Shown: piece after piece, positions 34,830 to 45,688 of the stretch
How positions within the stretch are numbered: position 1 is the stretch's first letter
Layout of the letters: each line of letters starts with the position of its first letter
Assembly: GCA_024180945.1 (NCBI GenBank)
Contig: JAKSGN010000035.1
Location: 1,054,001-1,118,000 of the forward strand
DNA length: 64,000 nt
Reading direction: 5' to 3'
Origin: Macrophomina tecta
Lineage: Eukaryota; Ascomycota; Dothideomycetes; Botryosphaeriales; Botryosphaeriaceae
Made by a program: the position numbers and the translations under genes
The notes under the pieces: generated by a model
Database searches by the model: none
What the model saw: the letters and a program-made list of their open reading frames with translations, nothing else
Told to the model about the DNA's origin: nothing

Positions 34830-35400
34830 TCACCTATGGCACCATGCCGACGCCGCCCGTGCGTCAAGATTGCCCTTGTTGACGACCTTTCCAATGTTGT
34901 AGGCGCGGAGCGTGCGGTTCGGCTTCTTGCCGCTGCCGATGCCGAACCAGACCTGCTACTCGGCGCCGCTTGCATGATACCATAGTCAATGTTGTTATCG
35001 CCAGTTGAATGCATGTCGAGCTGACTGGAGGACTGGAGGGATGTATTCGGGTGGCTAGCGGAAGTGTTTGGGATGTTAATGGAAAAAGTCAGAGCCTACA
35101 TTTCGGACGATCAGGGCCAACGTCATACGAAAGTTGGCCGCGGTCTCGCCGGCGACCTGCAGGATCTTCTAGCAGATGTTGTTGTTGGCGGCATCAGAGT
35201 TATGACTGTGAAGGATGGGCAGATTGATTTCGCCAGAGATTTTCCACAATCTGCTCCTCGCTAATGTAGGGCAGCAAGGGGGACTGTTCGCGGAAGCACC
35301 TGTAGACCGGAGCATTGGCGACGACGGCCTGGGATATGTCGGTGGCGGCGTATGGCTGGTACCAAGCGAGTGAATCCTTGCAACTCTATTGAACCCCATG
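34830..35400 (-). pseudogene. Decayed gene, family unknown
   Basis: Reading right to left, long coding-like blocks occur in shifting frames with stops. The first reads CKDSLAWYQPYAATDIS then QAVVANAPVYRCFREQSP and LLPYISEEQIVENLW. The next, in another frame, contains DAANNNIC, a TAG stop, then KILQVAGETAANFRMTLALI. The last, after another TAG, reads VWFGIGSGKKPNRTLRAYNI then GKVVNKGNLDARAASAWC. Each block alone looks like genuine protein. The stops and frame changes between them fit a pseudogene, though one or two could be unseen introns. I cannot name the family. Confidence 0.4.
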
Positions 35401-36396
35401 AAGATGCATAACCCCCCCCTCTCAAGTAACTCGGTCGGAGTGGCGAAGACGAGTGTGGCAATGAAGAGAGGCAGGACAATTGCGCTGAGCGCAAGTGTGG
35501 GAAGCTGGATGGTAAGTATTGTTGCAAACGGATTACTGGTCTATAGATGACTTAAGCGTGCTATTGCCTGTAATAACTAAGCTCATGTTTAGTTGCGGTG
35601 CGTAGTTGGAACGAAAGTTCCAATGCAGGATGGAGTGCGTTGATGCCGGTGCTGGGTGGCCGCCTTTGTGGCTCCCCACGTGGGATCTTCGCTAAATCAT
35701 TAGCTGAGGGGTTAGTCCTTTGTGGAGTTGGCTTTTGTAGTGGTATTTCGATTTGAGATATTTCTGGGTGGTTGTTTGACGACCAAGCTCTATCTGGATA
35801 TAGATATCTCCTTTGTGGTAAGCCAATCAAACTTCAGGTCCAGGCCAAATTGTACTCAAAGCGGCAACCTTCTGGGCTTGTGGTAATTTCATACTCAATG
35901 CCCAGGTCTTCAGAAATGATGAATGCATGAAAAACTTAGGCAGAACAGCAAACTAACTAAACGTATGTCTGTGCTTGATCTTCTGAGAAGTGTAAAAATC
36001 GATGCAGAATGGGTAGTCGAAAATAAAGAGAAGCTTAAGCATGCGCTACGTATTTCGCAAGGAATGGGATGGAATGCGCAATCCAGCTTACCTCCCCAGT
36101 GATACTAAAGTGCTCCTCTACAAGCTATATACCGGAGAGGCATTAAAATCCAGGAAAGGTCCAAAGGCCTATATCGAAGATTAGCCGGAATCGAATTGGC
36201 ACTCCTGTGGCGCGGAATTATTGGCGCTTGCACACGTCTTAGTACGAGCATATTCACTTCACGTTCACATACGGAGAATTGGAAATAATAGCCCGGATGC
36301 AAGCGTCACAGATTTCTCGGTACACTTACTTCCGGACGCCTACTCCAAATCCATACACGTTATCTTGTGGCCAGAGGACGAGGCTCGGCAACCCAA

Positions 36397-38952
36397 TCAT
36401 TCCGCGCGGCAGGGGCATCTTTCAGGCGGTTTTCCACTTACAGAGGAGTCAAGGTCCAGCCAGTCAGTAGTCTCCCACGCACCAAGCGGGTTCCACATAC
36501 TGTCCAAGTTTGTATCTCCCTGTTCCAAAGCCATCTCGCTCATTTCTATACTCTGTACGCGGGCTTGGTGGCTTTGTAGAGAGTTTCTGCTGTCAGCAAA
36601 AGGCCCGGGCATTCCAATTCGTTGCTGGCCCGGTATTGATTCGGCACCGAGGTTGTCACCCGATGAAAGATTCTTTGCCTCCAACCGCAATTCTTCCAAA
36701 ATGATACTGTATCGCCGGTTCGGAGACTCTGGAACTGTCGACTTTACCAGGTGAGACTGACATTTCTCTGCGAGGTCGAAAAGCTTGGCCAATGATCGGT
36801 CGTCCGCAGCTTTGACGGCATTTCCACTCGATCTTTGCTGGATCTCCCAGACATAGACCACGGACAGGGCACAGAACGTGACATATGACGTCCACCAGAA
36901 AGCGTGGAATAGAATCCCATCCTTTGCCATGGCATCCACTGTTTCGAGGGCAATCCTGGCTGCAGACAAGCATTCGGTCACACTGTCTTTCAATGCAGCC
37001 AACCCGCTCTGAGTCTCGGCATTGCCGAGGAGGAAGGTGCGGTTTGCGTGCATGATCGCATGCGAGTATGCTAGCTTCAAAGCAGTATTTTGGCGTCTAA
37101 AGCTAGGCACGAGGGTGGCAGGGCGGATAGTACTAAGATGGGGGGGAAGACTAACACGCCAATCGTGTAGCTCTTCCCCCAGGCGGTGGGCTGCGGATAC
37201 TCGGTCTTGTTTTGAAATGTCCTTGATCGAGTAGACTGTTCTCGAGGTTTTCCCAATTATCTGTGCAAGTCTGAATGAACACCGTGTCAGTACCAGTTCA
37301 CGGACTTTTGGTGCTTCAATGTATTGAATAGTTGAGTCAAAGGGCTTTGTATAATGCCAAAAAAAAAAAAAAAAAAGGAAATGTAAAAGAAAAAAATGTC
37401 CATCGGAAGCTCAAGCAGCCATTCGGACGCAGATTTATATTTTGATATATATCTTCGGCCGGGCGATTACTTCAACTGGACATCTGCCTATCTGCATGCA
37501 TGCATTTACGAAGGAAGTTGGGAAGCCAATTAATGTTCCGCGGTAGGAGTATGATAGGAAAGAGCATACCTTGCGTGGAGAACCAAAGCTTCCACGTTAC
37601 AATCCTCCAAAGGCTCTAAATTTGACGGTCCTTGCGATGTCATGTCCTCATCATTGACAAGGTCCGGGAAGTCCTGGTCGATATCATCGTCATGGTAAGA
37701 TCGGGGCCGGCCAAGGACAACGCTGAGGTACATATCTATCGTATAAGCGGTCCAGAAAACACGCCTTCGGCACTGCTCTTTGATGTAGTCCGGCGTAGAG
37801 TCTTTGCTCATGGCTCCGTTCCGTTTTCTGCCGGCATGTCTGTGAAGTCCCAAGGCCGAGATGATTCGTACTGTCTCTCCAAAAACATACCAGGCTTGGT
37901 TCATACGAGTGGTCTGAAGTAAATAAATGACCTGCAGAAGCCTTGCTTGGGCCGATTCAAGCCGTGGGAGTCCAGGCTCAGCGTCGGTCAAGCTGGTTGA
38001 TGCACAAAATAATTGCTCGCTGCTTCGGATATCCCCTGTATCATCCGAAGGCGGATTTCGCAGCTTTTCCCGACGCAGAGTGACAATGGCAAGGATTACG
38101 AGAACGGCTGCTGACTTTGCATGTCCAAGGCCATGTGGTACGGGTTTCTTCCGTTCAACGTTGTGTAATACGGCATCAAGCCAAGAAGTTACGGTTTGCC
38201 GGTGAAGGAGGCGGTAAGTTACCACACAGACGTCGAAGTAAAACGCCATCAGCTCCATGGCTTTGAACCTGCTGGGAATAGGCAGTGAACCCTCTTCGTT
38301 GACGAGATAAGGTTTGTCCGCCGCACACTTGAGAACCTGGCTCTTTTCGGTTCCGCTCAGAAACTCGGGTGTGCTCTGACCTCTCTGTGCTGAAAGCCTT
38401 TTCCATGCTCGGTGGAGGAAAGTAAGGCCAGATGTTGGATCGAAGTACTGGCCTTCAATCTCAGCCATTTCCAGGTCCGGGGATGCTCGGGATTGCGCAG
38501 TGCCGGTCGGTGTGTCGCGGTTCTGTGCGGCGTACACTCGTTTGCGTGCAGCATTCTCTGGATGGTTGACAGAAGATATCCTCTTTACTTTCAGTTCCCA
38601 GTCACTCAAAGCTTTTCTGACTGTAGATGACTGACATTGAATCATCCTTTGTGGATGAATAAGGTATTGCTGCAACTCCCAGCGCTCCTGGCGGCGGCGT
38701 CGGTGGTCTGCCTCGTTTATATTCGGCGTCATAGACACACGGTACACCTTTCCTTGTGCAGTTTGGACAGGGCCTGGTGCCAGTACACTTGGCCTTTTTG
38801 GACTTGCATAGATCGCAAGCTCTGCTCACTTTGGGAGCTTTGCGCCTATTGTCGGCGGCATCAGTAGCAGAAGTCGATGGGGACGATGCCAAACTGCGCT
38901 TCCGCTGCGATGATGTTGGGGGCGAAGGCTCCGACGCTGCGGCCGAGGGCAT
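36397..38952 (-). CDS. Zn2Cys6 regulator of the permease/aldolase cluster
   Basis: Starts at 38952 (MPSAAASEPSPPTSSQRKRS). The Zn2Cys6 cluster is CDLCKSKKAKC, then CPNC and a final Cys in GVPCVY, about residues 45-75, followed by a basic Pro-rich linker KRGRPPTPPPG. Coding then moves to another frame between about 38570 and 38690; I could not fix that intron because the candidate donors are weak. The long second part ends at 37570 and holds the fungal-specific regulatory domain: ESAQARLLQVIYLLQTTRMN, RRRVFWTAYTIDMYLSVVLG, and RPRSYHDDDIDQDFPDLVND. A 299-nt intron (37569-37271, GTATGC...TTCAG, containing an A18 tract) leads to the last exon 37270-36397, rejoining HARLAQIIGKTSRTVYSI. It lies beside, and on the same strand as, the MFS permease, so it is the natural candidate regulator of the cluster. 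Confidence 0.8.
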
Positions 38953-39493
38953 GACTGCGTGTCGCGGGTGGATTATGCCCGTGGATTCGGGACCGTTGAT
39001 CGAGGAGAGTCCGAGAATCCGGGAAAGCCAAGAAATGTGGGCGACAAGGGGGCGGAGAAGGCTTCTTTAATGCACAGGGCTGTGGGGCCTTCTCCGACAG
39101 CCCCCGGCGCCCAAGTGCGGGGTCTCCGCGCTATTCATCCCATGCCACCATCGCTTCCTTCCAGAGGCGGTCTTGATTTCGGCAGCTGGCGATCCATCGA
39201 CCTACCCACGGCATAGCCCCTCAGCCAAGTGCTCGTCGACTTCATCGTCTCTCAACCTCTCGCATCCCTGCGACAGGTAGAGTGTCGTCTACCACTATCT
39301 CCTCGCCACCGTCTCCAGGGCAAAACAGTTCGCGAAGAGTAGTAAACGTTCCACAAGCTCATCCTGGCTCCGTCCTGCCTCGACAGCTTCGCCTGAATAG
39401 CGGACGGGCGGCGACAAGGCTTATCCCGTGCAACAAGTGCGTCTACGGCATATTTGTTCCAAACCCCTTTGCTTCCCACGACATCCCGACTCT
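38953..39493. promoter_or_regulatory. Regulator promoter / permease 3' region
   Basis: These 541 bp hold the promoter of the Zn2Cys6 gene and the 3' end of the permease gene upstream on the same strand. An ATCCGG element (near 39014) matches the motif dense in the permease/aldolase promoter, which would allow autoregulation; this is one site and could be chance. Confidence 0.4.
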
Positions 39494-41474
39494 CTACAGT
39501 GAGTATTTGTACAATGGACTCTTGTCCCCCATCTTATGTAGCTGCTCGCTTGTATATTGCGCCCGGATCTGCTCCTCCGTAAACCTCGCGTTCCTCTTAT
39601 TGATCGTCCAAAGCGCAAACTCCAAAACGAGACAAGCAAGGATACCCGCAGACGCAAACGCAAACGATGTGCCGTATCCCGTAGGATATCGGGGTGCCTC
39701 GTCCTCAACGTAAATGTAACTGCCAATGACGCCGCCGATGTTGCCCGCGCAGATGAGCCAACCAATGCCGATGGATCTCTTCTGCGGACCGGCAAGGTTC
39801 GCCACGTTCCAAGCATTCACGCCGGGGAGGATCGGATACATTCTGCGACGATGTAGTCAGCCTCAACGGAACTTTCACCTAGGTATAGGATGGCCCTTAC
39901 CCGAAGCATGCAAGACAGACGGCGAAGTAGCACAGCGCGATGTTGTCCTTGATGTCTTCGGACTTAGTGAACAGGATGGAGAAAGCGACGACCAGCGACA
40001 GTTGCGGACCGACAATGAACGGCATCCTCCACGAGTACCGGTCCGCAAACACCGAGAACGCATACGCGGTCAGCGCCCCGACAGCGTAAGGCGGGATCGT
40101 GAGCAACTGTGCCGTTGCCGAGGTATATCCCATGTTCTTAATTATCTGGGGCATTGTGAACTTGAGGGCGTAATTGGGCACCGCGTTCGACCAGTTGACG
40201 AGAATTAGGAGGTAAATCTTCCAGTCTGTCATGACAGCCCAAAGCGCGTCCCAATGAACAGTCTTCTTCTTTGCAGACTGGTCGCTGTCTTGCGTGTGGC
40301 GTGCGTACTGGCGGAGCTCCAGGTAGCGTATTTCATCAGGGTCGAGCCAGCGGGAGGAGAGGGCAGGGGAGTCGACAAGGAAAAAGAAGCACAGAACAGC
40401 CATGATGACCGTTACAATTCCCTCCATGATGAAGATCTAGATCATTTGTCATCAGAGACTGTCCCTGAGCATCTGGATGCCAATCTGGAGCAGTAAATGA
40501 CCACACTCACCCATCTCCAGCCTTCCAACCCCGCTAGACCGTCCATTTTGGCGAGGCCGAAAGCGAGCAAACCTGAGAAAGCGCCTCCGGATGCTGCTGA
40601 AGAGTATAGAAGAGCAATTCGAGTCTGCGTTTCTCCTGGGAGATACCATTTGGAGATGAGCAAAATGGCTCCGGGGAAGAAACCAGCTCTGTGACGGCGG
40701 TCAGCTGATGGGTCGGAAAGAGAACGAATGTGAGTAAGTAAGCTTACTCAAAAAGGCCGAGCAGGAATCGGATCACAGTAAGGCCGGCGAAGTTCTGAAC
40801 GATGCCAGTGCAAGTCATAATGACACCCCAGGCAAGAACGATTGACCCAAGGTAAAGAGATGGGCGAGTGAATCGCTCCAAGATCATGTTGCTCGGCACC
40901 TCTGAGAACGATCAGCCTTCAGCTCAGAGCGCCATTTGAGAGAGCTTACCAGCCAATACGTAAGGGATGAAGAAAATAGACAGAGCGACGTTGTATTGGG
41001 TGCCATCCATCCCGAGGCTGGGGAGTAACCCCTCGATTTTGGCGTTACCTGTCGATGTGAGCGGCTTCAACTAGAAGTGGCCTTTTCTCTCCCCAAACCT
41101 ACCGATATTTGTCTTATCTATGTAAGTTATCAAATAGAGTAGAAGCAACATTGGCACTAGTCGCCACTGCACGGTTATCAGCTTCCATGAAACGGGACCG
41201 GTCAAAGGGGATACGCACATCAACCTAAACGACATCGATGGCATGTCAGCACAACTTCGATTAATTACTGGAAAGAATGAGTCATCGAGCTGAGCCATAC
41301 CTTACGGATAGCTCTCTTCCTCTTCTCCTCAGGGAAATTGACCAGAAACTCTTCATCCTGAGTGCTCATGCCTATTTCATTGGTACAGTACTCCTTCTGG
41401 ACGGCACCTGCCTTCTCAGCCTGTGCATTATCAATATTCATTTGTTCGAGAGATGTCTTCGTGGCAATAGTCAT
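39494..41474 (-). CDS. MFS permease, anion:cation symporter family
   Basis: Eight exons: 41474-41301, 41224-41219, 41166-41103, 41048-40950, 40901-40748, 40688-40511, 40436-39901 and 39842-39494. The total is 519 aa with consistent phases throughout. The second exon is only six nt (GTTGAT, Val-Asp) and restores the family motif IRKVDWRLVPMLLLLYLITY. Other family blocks are IDKTNIGNAKIEGLLPSLGM, NVALSIFFIPYVLAEVPSNM, LLGLFEAGFFPGAILLISKW and the late NVANLAGPQKRSIGIGWLIC. These mark the Dal5/Tna1-like ACS branch (allantoate, nicotinate and other organic-anion permeases) of the major facilitator superfamily, with twelve membrane spans in the plasma membrane. Its neighbours (DapA-family enzyme, Zn2Cys6 factor) suggest that it imports the enzyme's substrate or a precursor. 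The substrate cannot be read from sequence. Confidence 0.9.
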
Positions 41475-42368
41475 TGCGCGTGAAAAGTAGTGTGAAAGCG
41501 TTGAAACGTTGTGAGCAATCAATATCGCCGTAGTAAGGCAAAAGGGGTGATATAGGTAGCGAATTTGGCTGAGCAAGTCCGAACCCAGGTTTGTGGAGTG
41601 TGGAGAAATCGAGCAAGGCCCTGCCCTTGTTTCAATCATCATCATCAGCATTGATCCGGAACTTCCCAGGTCTATTGACGGTCATGGTGGCGACACCACG
41701 GCTGACCAGCCAGCCGGATGAGCTGCATCGGATCATCTGACTGGCCCAAGAGACCGACCAGGCGTTGAGGGCTTGAATTATGCTGGTCGGAGACGTAAGT
41801 CACGACTGGAACGATTTTTTGATCTTGCAAAGCTGTGTCCGGATTTCCCGGATTCCCGGATTCAGGGAGATCCCCCAGCATCGGATTATTCGGACACTCC
41901 GGATTTGCAAGCCACCAACCAACTTCCCCGCAATCATTCCCCGCGTGCACGGAACAAGCATACATGGTTCTGTTTCCAATTGGATAGTTCTGTAAAACCC
42001 AGTGCTGGGCGACGTTGAGAATGCGGGTTTCCTCGTAGCATGTCAGTGTCGTCGTAACCGTATGTGGAAACGCACGTCGGAGGTTGAAGCATTTCTCCGG
42101 ATAAGAGCACCCTTAACCCCACTGGACATTTGCATCCTGATGATCACTTCAACTGTTCATGGTAAGAGCATGCATTCACTCGTGCGATGAAAATGGACCT
42201 TACATATTAGGAATCCGGGCCAAGGAAGAGAGAATCCGGATAAACAATACACCTCACTCTTCATATAAGAACACAGGCACTTACACACATATCCATCTGA
42301 ATCAGCATCGACATCAAAATCCAAAGTCTGACACCCTTCACCATCTCCGAATCCCATCCACTTCCACC
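41475..42368. promoter_or_regulatory. Divergent promoter dense in CGGAT elements
   Basis: The 894 bp between permease and aldolase start codons contain about eleven CGGAT/ATCCG elements: 41654-41660, 41714-41719, 41728-41733, then a tight trio of CCGGATT at 41839-41845, 41848-41854 and 41856-41862, then 41881-41887, 41899-41905, 42097-42103, 42212-42218 and a palindromic AATCCGGAT at 42233-42241. About two would be expected by chance. CGG is the core bound by Zn2Cys6 proteins, and such a gene lies just beyond the permease. The elements flank both start sites, fitting joint control of the pair. Confidence 0.6.
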
Positions 42369-43298
42369 ATGACAACCCTGGACCTGCGCGGCCTTACTCC
42401 CGCCCCCGTCACCCCCTTCACCAAAGACGGCGCCGTCGACTACAACGCCATCCAACGTCTCGGCTCCTGGCTCGGCAGCATCCCCGGCGTGACCGGCCTT
42501 GTTGTCCTAGGCCACGCCGGCGAAGGCACGTTCCTGACGCCCGACGAGCAAGCTTCCGTAATCAAAGCCTTTGTCGCCTCCGTCAACGCGCGCATACCAA
42601 TCATCGCGGGCATAACGGGCGAAGGCACACACGTGGCCGCGCTCGAAGCTACGCGGGCCAAGCAAGCCGGCGCGTCTGCGGGCCTCCTCTACCCCTCGCA
42701 CGGCTGGCTGCGCTTCGGGTACCAGGCGGGGGCCCCGCAGGACCGGTACCGGGTGGTGTACGAGCAGAGCGGACTGCCGCTGATCCTGTTCCAGTATCCC
42801 GACAACACCAAGGCGACATACGACCTACAAACGCTGCTGGACGTCTCGGCGCAGCCGGGCGTCTTTGCCATGAAGAACGGCGTGCGCAACATGCGCCGCT
42901 GGGACACCGAGATTCCCGTCATCCGGCGGGAGAGACCCGAGTTGCAGATTTTGACCTGCCACGATGAGTACCTGTTGCACACGGCTTTCGACGTCGATGG
43001 CATGTTGGTCGGGTACGGGAATATCGCGCCAGAGCCGCTAATCGAATTGATAAAGGCCGGAAAGGAGCGAGACTACGTGAAGGCGAGGGCGATTCATGAC
43101 CAGTTACTGCCGGTAACGAAGAGCGTCTACCATCGTGGAAGCCATATGGAAGGCACTGTGGCGTTGAAACACGCATTGGTTGCGAGGGGAATTCTGAAGC
43201 ACGCCACGGTAAGGTCCCCTCTACTACCGCTGGAGCAGGGGGCAGAAAAGGAGATACACGACGCAATTGCTGCAGCATCTCTTGCAAAGGTGCAATGA
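42369..43298 (+). CDS. DapA-family (DHDPS/KDG-aldolase-like) lyase
   Basis: Intronless, 309 aa, starting MTTLDLRGLTPAPVTPFTKD. It is a TIM-barrel member of the dihydrodipicolinate synthase / N-acetylneuraminate lyase superfamily, which forms a Schiff base between a Lys and a 2-keto acid. Landmarks are TPAPVTPFTKDGAVDYNAIQ, the GHAGEGTFLTPDEQ motif (GxxGE substrate loop), IPIIAGITGEGTHVAALE, the LLYPSHGW strand and the probable Schiff-base lysine in FAMKNGVRNM (about residue 169). Fungi make lysine by the aminoadipate route, so this should be catabolic: a sugar-acid (2-keto-3-deoxy), hydroxy-glutarate or similar aldolase/dehydratase. It is divergent from the permease and next to a Zn2Cys6 gene. 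Family firm; substrate inferred only as a keto acid. Confidence 0.87.
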   Translation: MTTLDLRGLTPAPVTPFTKDGAVDYNAIQRLGSWLGSIPGVTGLVVLGHAGEGTFLTPDEQASVIKAFVASVNARIPIIAGITGEGTHVAALEATRAKQAGASAGLLYPSHGWLRFGYQAGAPQDRYRVVYEQSGLPLILFQYPDNTKATYDLQTLLDVSAQPGVFAMKNGVRNMRRWDTEIPVIRRERPELQILTCHDEYLLHTAFDVDGMLVGYGNIAPEPLIELIKAGKERDYVKARAIHDQLLPVTKSVYHRGSHMEGTVALKHALVARGILKHATVRSPLLPLEQGAEKEIHDAIAAASLAKVQ

Positions 43299-43895
43299 GC
43301 TGGATGGTGAACAAGTCTTGGAGCTGGTGGGACAAAGGGGCCGGAAAGAGGTGACAGGTGATGGAACATTACGGAGAAGTAGACGGAGAATGAAGTCTAT
43401 AGCAAATTCTACAGGTGTCAAACAATGCTGAGATGGACAACTCTTGGATATCTCAACACTTAAATTCCAAAATGTAGTAAATCAGAGGACGTACAAGAGA
43501 GAATCAGAAGGTCCCTGCGATATTCCAGAAGTATCAGGCTCGTCCGAATGAGTCGGCAAGACAAAATCTATGCTTGAGACCCGGCGTGATAGCGAGTTTT
43601 CTTGTTCCCATTATCTTTTTTCTGAAATTTTCTTTTGACGGTAAGTTTTCGAAGATATCGGAATATCAGTCTTTAAGCGTCAGAAAGAAAAGATGTTGGG
43701 CCCAGGCGCGCTTGAACAGCCAGCCATCGACATAGCCATGATCTCTGGATTTGCTCTGCGGACAACGGCTCTAAAGAGCAGGCACATGTTGTCGCCGTGG
43801 ATGCTGTGCTTGAGCAGATTATTTCGGCGTTATCGTATGTGAGGTACGACTTCCCCGGCTTACATCTATCGGAAGCAGGGAGCGACGATGTCCCT
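43299..43895. other. Convergent 3' region
   Basis: About 600 bp between two converging 3' ends. No gene is seen. Confidence 0.4.
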
Positions 43896-44645
43896 TCACT
43901 GGTCTGGCACTTCTTGTATGCCAGGTCCGGCTTTGGCCTTCTTCCTTCCCATGAGTTTGCCTAGAATGTCCTCCTCTTTGGTTTTCTTATCCTGCTGACC
44001 ATCGGCATCTGTGTCCATTGCATCGGCAGGTTCGTCGTCGCTTTCGCTGTCGCTGTCCATCCTGTTCGGATCTCTTTCCTTCAAAACGCCCAAGCCCAGG
44101 TTCATTTCAATGTAGCGCTCCTCGTCATCGCCGACATTCTCCAGGGACATTTGCGCCAGCTTTCCGGTAGCGCGATCTCGCTCGAGTTCTTCGTTCGCAG
44201 CAGCCAGCTGCGGGAGAAAGGCTTTCAGGCGATCGCTAAGTGTGGACGGAGGAGGTGCTTGGCGCTGGTATATTTTCCGCCTTGTTTCAGGATCGGGCGG
44301 CAGGGGCAGGGCGGTGATTTCTTCAGTGTCCATACGTGCGTCGCTCTCGTCGTCCAAGGCTTCATCTTCTGACTCTTCGTCCTCGTCGGAGCTGGGCTCT
44401 TCGGAGGATGAGCTCACGACACTGGATTCGGAATCGGAGCCGGGATCGAGATGGCTTGCGTCGGGCATGGTGTGATCATTGTGGGCAGGCGAGGCGGCAG
44501 TCGCAGCAGACGTGACAGCGGCACTGTCATCGTCCGGCGTTAACGAGATTGACGGGCTTGATCTGCGGCGGGGAAGAGCAGCAGCGCTTTGGGGCGCAGC
44601 GAGAGCGGCATGGCCGTCCGCGAGCTGCTGCTGCTTGCCGGACAT
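43896..44645 (-). CDS. NOPCHAP1-like protein (DUF4598)
   Basis: A single exon of 249 aa starting MSGKQQQLADGHAALA at 44645; the frame is open further up but that start fits the family. The middle is strongly acidic and serine-rich (SSSSEEPSSDEDEESEDEA). It is followed by the conserved core LPLPPDPETRRKIYQRQAPP and STLSDRLKAFLPQLAAANEE, and then a short helix EERYIEMNLGLGVL. The C-terminus is basic (GKLMGRKKAKAG). This core is that of the fungal DUF4598 family, related to human NOPCHAP1 (C12orf45), an adaptor that loads the box C/D snoRNP protein NOP58 onto the R2TP chaperone. It is likely nuclear and part of snoRNP assembly. The family match is from memory and fairly sure; the function is by homology. 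Confidence 0.7.
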   Translation of the reverse strand: MSGKQQQLADGHAALAAPQSAAALPRRRSSPSISLTPDDDSAAVTSAATAASPAHNDHTMPDASHLDPGSDSESSVVSSSSEEPSSDEDEESEDEALDDESDARMDTEEITALPLPPDPETRRKIYQRQAPPPSTLSDRLKAFLPQLAAANEELERDRATGKLAQMSLENVGDDEERYIEMNLGLGVLKERDPNRMDSDSESDDEPADAMDTDADGQQDKKTKEEDILGKLMGRKKAKAGPGIQEVPDQ

Positions 44646-45688
44646 GGTTCCTGGGGTGGCGAGGTGTTTGATTTGCGCAGAAGCTGTGGTCGTAGGAGCT
44701 GGGCTGGTGGAGGCGGGCGGACATTTTCGACCGGGGTGGACGGCTTTCTGCCCAGGGCGGTCAAGATGCAGGCGCTTTGGCCGCAGCCCAATCACCCCGC
44801 CGAGGGGCAAGGGCAAGGCTGCGGCAAAGGAAGCTCGCGCGGAAGCTCTCGCAGGCCTCGCAGCAGCTCGCCACCCGTCCGCGTCGGTGGCCGCCAGGCA
44901 GTCGTGCGAGTCCTGGCGCGGGCGCGCCTATCGCACACACGGCCTGGCCAGTGGGATGCCGCGACCGTGCGCGGGCTGGGCTGCGTGGATTGAAGCACTC
45001 GCGGGCGAGTCCAATGCCTGAAACACGATGGCAGTGTCAGACAAAAGGCGTGGATAGACCCTGACAGGCCCAGTTGTTAGCGCCGGCGCGTAACACGCTG
45101 CCTCCACGGCGGCCGGCAGGGCTGGCCAAGCATCACGCGCTCCCGCATCCTACCTACTCTCACCTCGACTCTCCGGAACAAAGCTGCCCTCCCTCCCTTT
45201 GTCTCCGGCCACCGCTCCTCCCCGTCTTCGCTTCTGCTGCTTGAGTTCCGTGTTTCCGCGTTTGCTATATACCCCCGCTGTCTGCCGACCCTGCCGTGCT
45301 GTCCTTTTCGCCTCCCCACCCCTGAGGCCTGAAGACGATATCTTGCTGCTCCGATTGCGGCTGAAGGTAGGCAACACCCTCTTTCTTTCCATTGTGTGAG
45401 TCTTCCGTGTCTCTCTGTTCCCGTCTCCGAACACGTTCCACTTTCTCCGTCCGAGTCTCATTTGCCGTACTCACTTCACCTCTTCTTTTTGCTGCAACTC
45501 ACCACCTCCCCTACGCTTTCCGCCAGCAGTCACAACCGCACAATGCCAGGCCACTCCATCCTCCTTTTCACGCCTTCACACTGCTCTCTTCAACATGTAC
45601 ACTGGCTTTCGACCCCTCGCTCTTTTCTTCTTTTCCTCAACGTTGTCTTTGCTTCCGTCTGCCACCCGTCATCAATACCGCGAGCATC
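44646..45688. promoter_or_regulatory. Divergent promoter, eIF4E leader
   Basis: A 1.04-kb spacer between the divergent NOPCHAP1-like and eIF4E-family genes. The right third is pyrimidine-rich and holds upstream ATGs (for example 45543 and 45594) out of frame with the eIF4E-family start, so uORF control is possible. A leader intron beginning near 45366 (AAGGTAGGC) cannot be excluded. Confidence 0.4.

Larger units (their letters stand above)
32210..36396. other. 4.2-kb gene-poor region
   Basis: The longest stretch without an intact gene. It holds the coding-like fragments at about 32550-33050 (minus), an A20/(GA)11 microsatellite at 34674-34715 and a decayed gene at about 34830-35400 (minus). 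The rest (33100-34600 and 35450-36390) shows only short meaningless frames. This looks like a graveyard between the secreted-protein pair and the regulator-permease-aldolase cluster. Confidence 0.45.

Noticed and set aside
38560..38690. A defined first intron for the cluster regulator
   Set aside because: Candidate donors (GTCAGT, GTCAGA, GTTGCA) and acceptors can be paired in more than one way, and none is clearly better, so no boundary is claimed.
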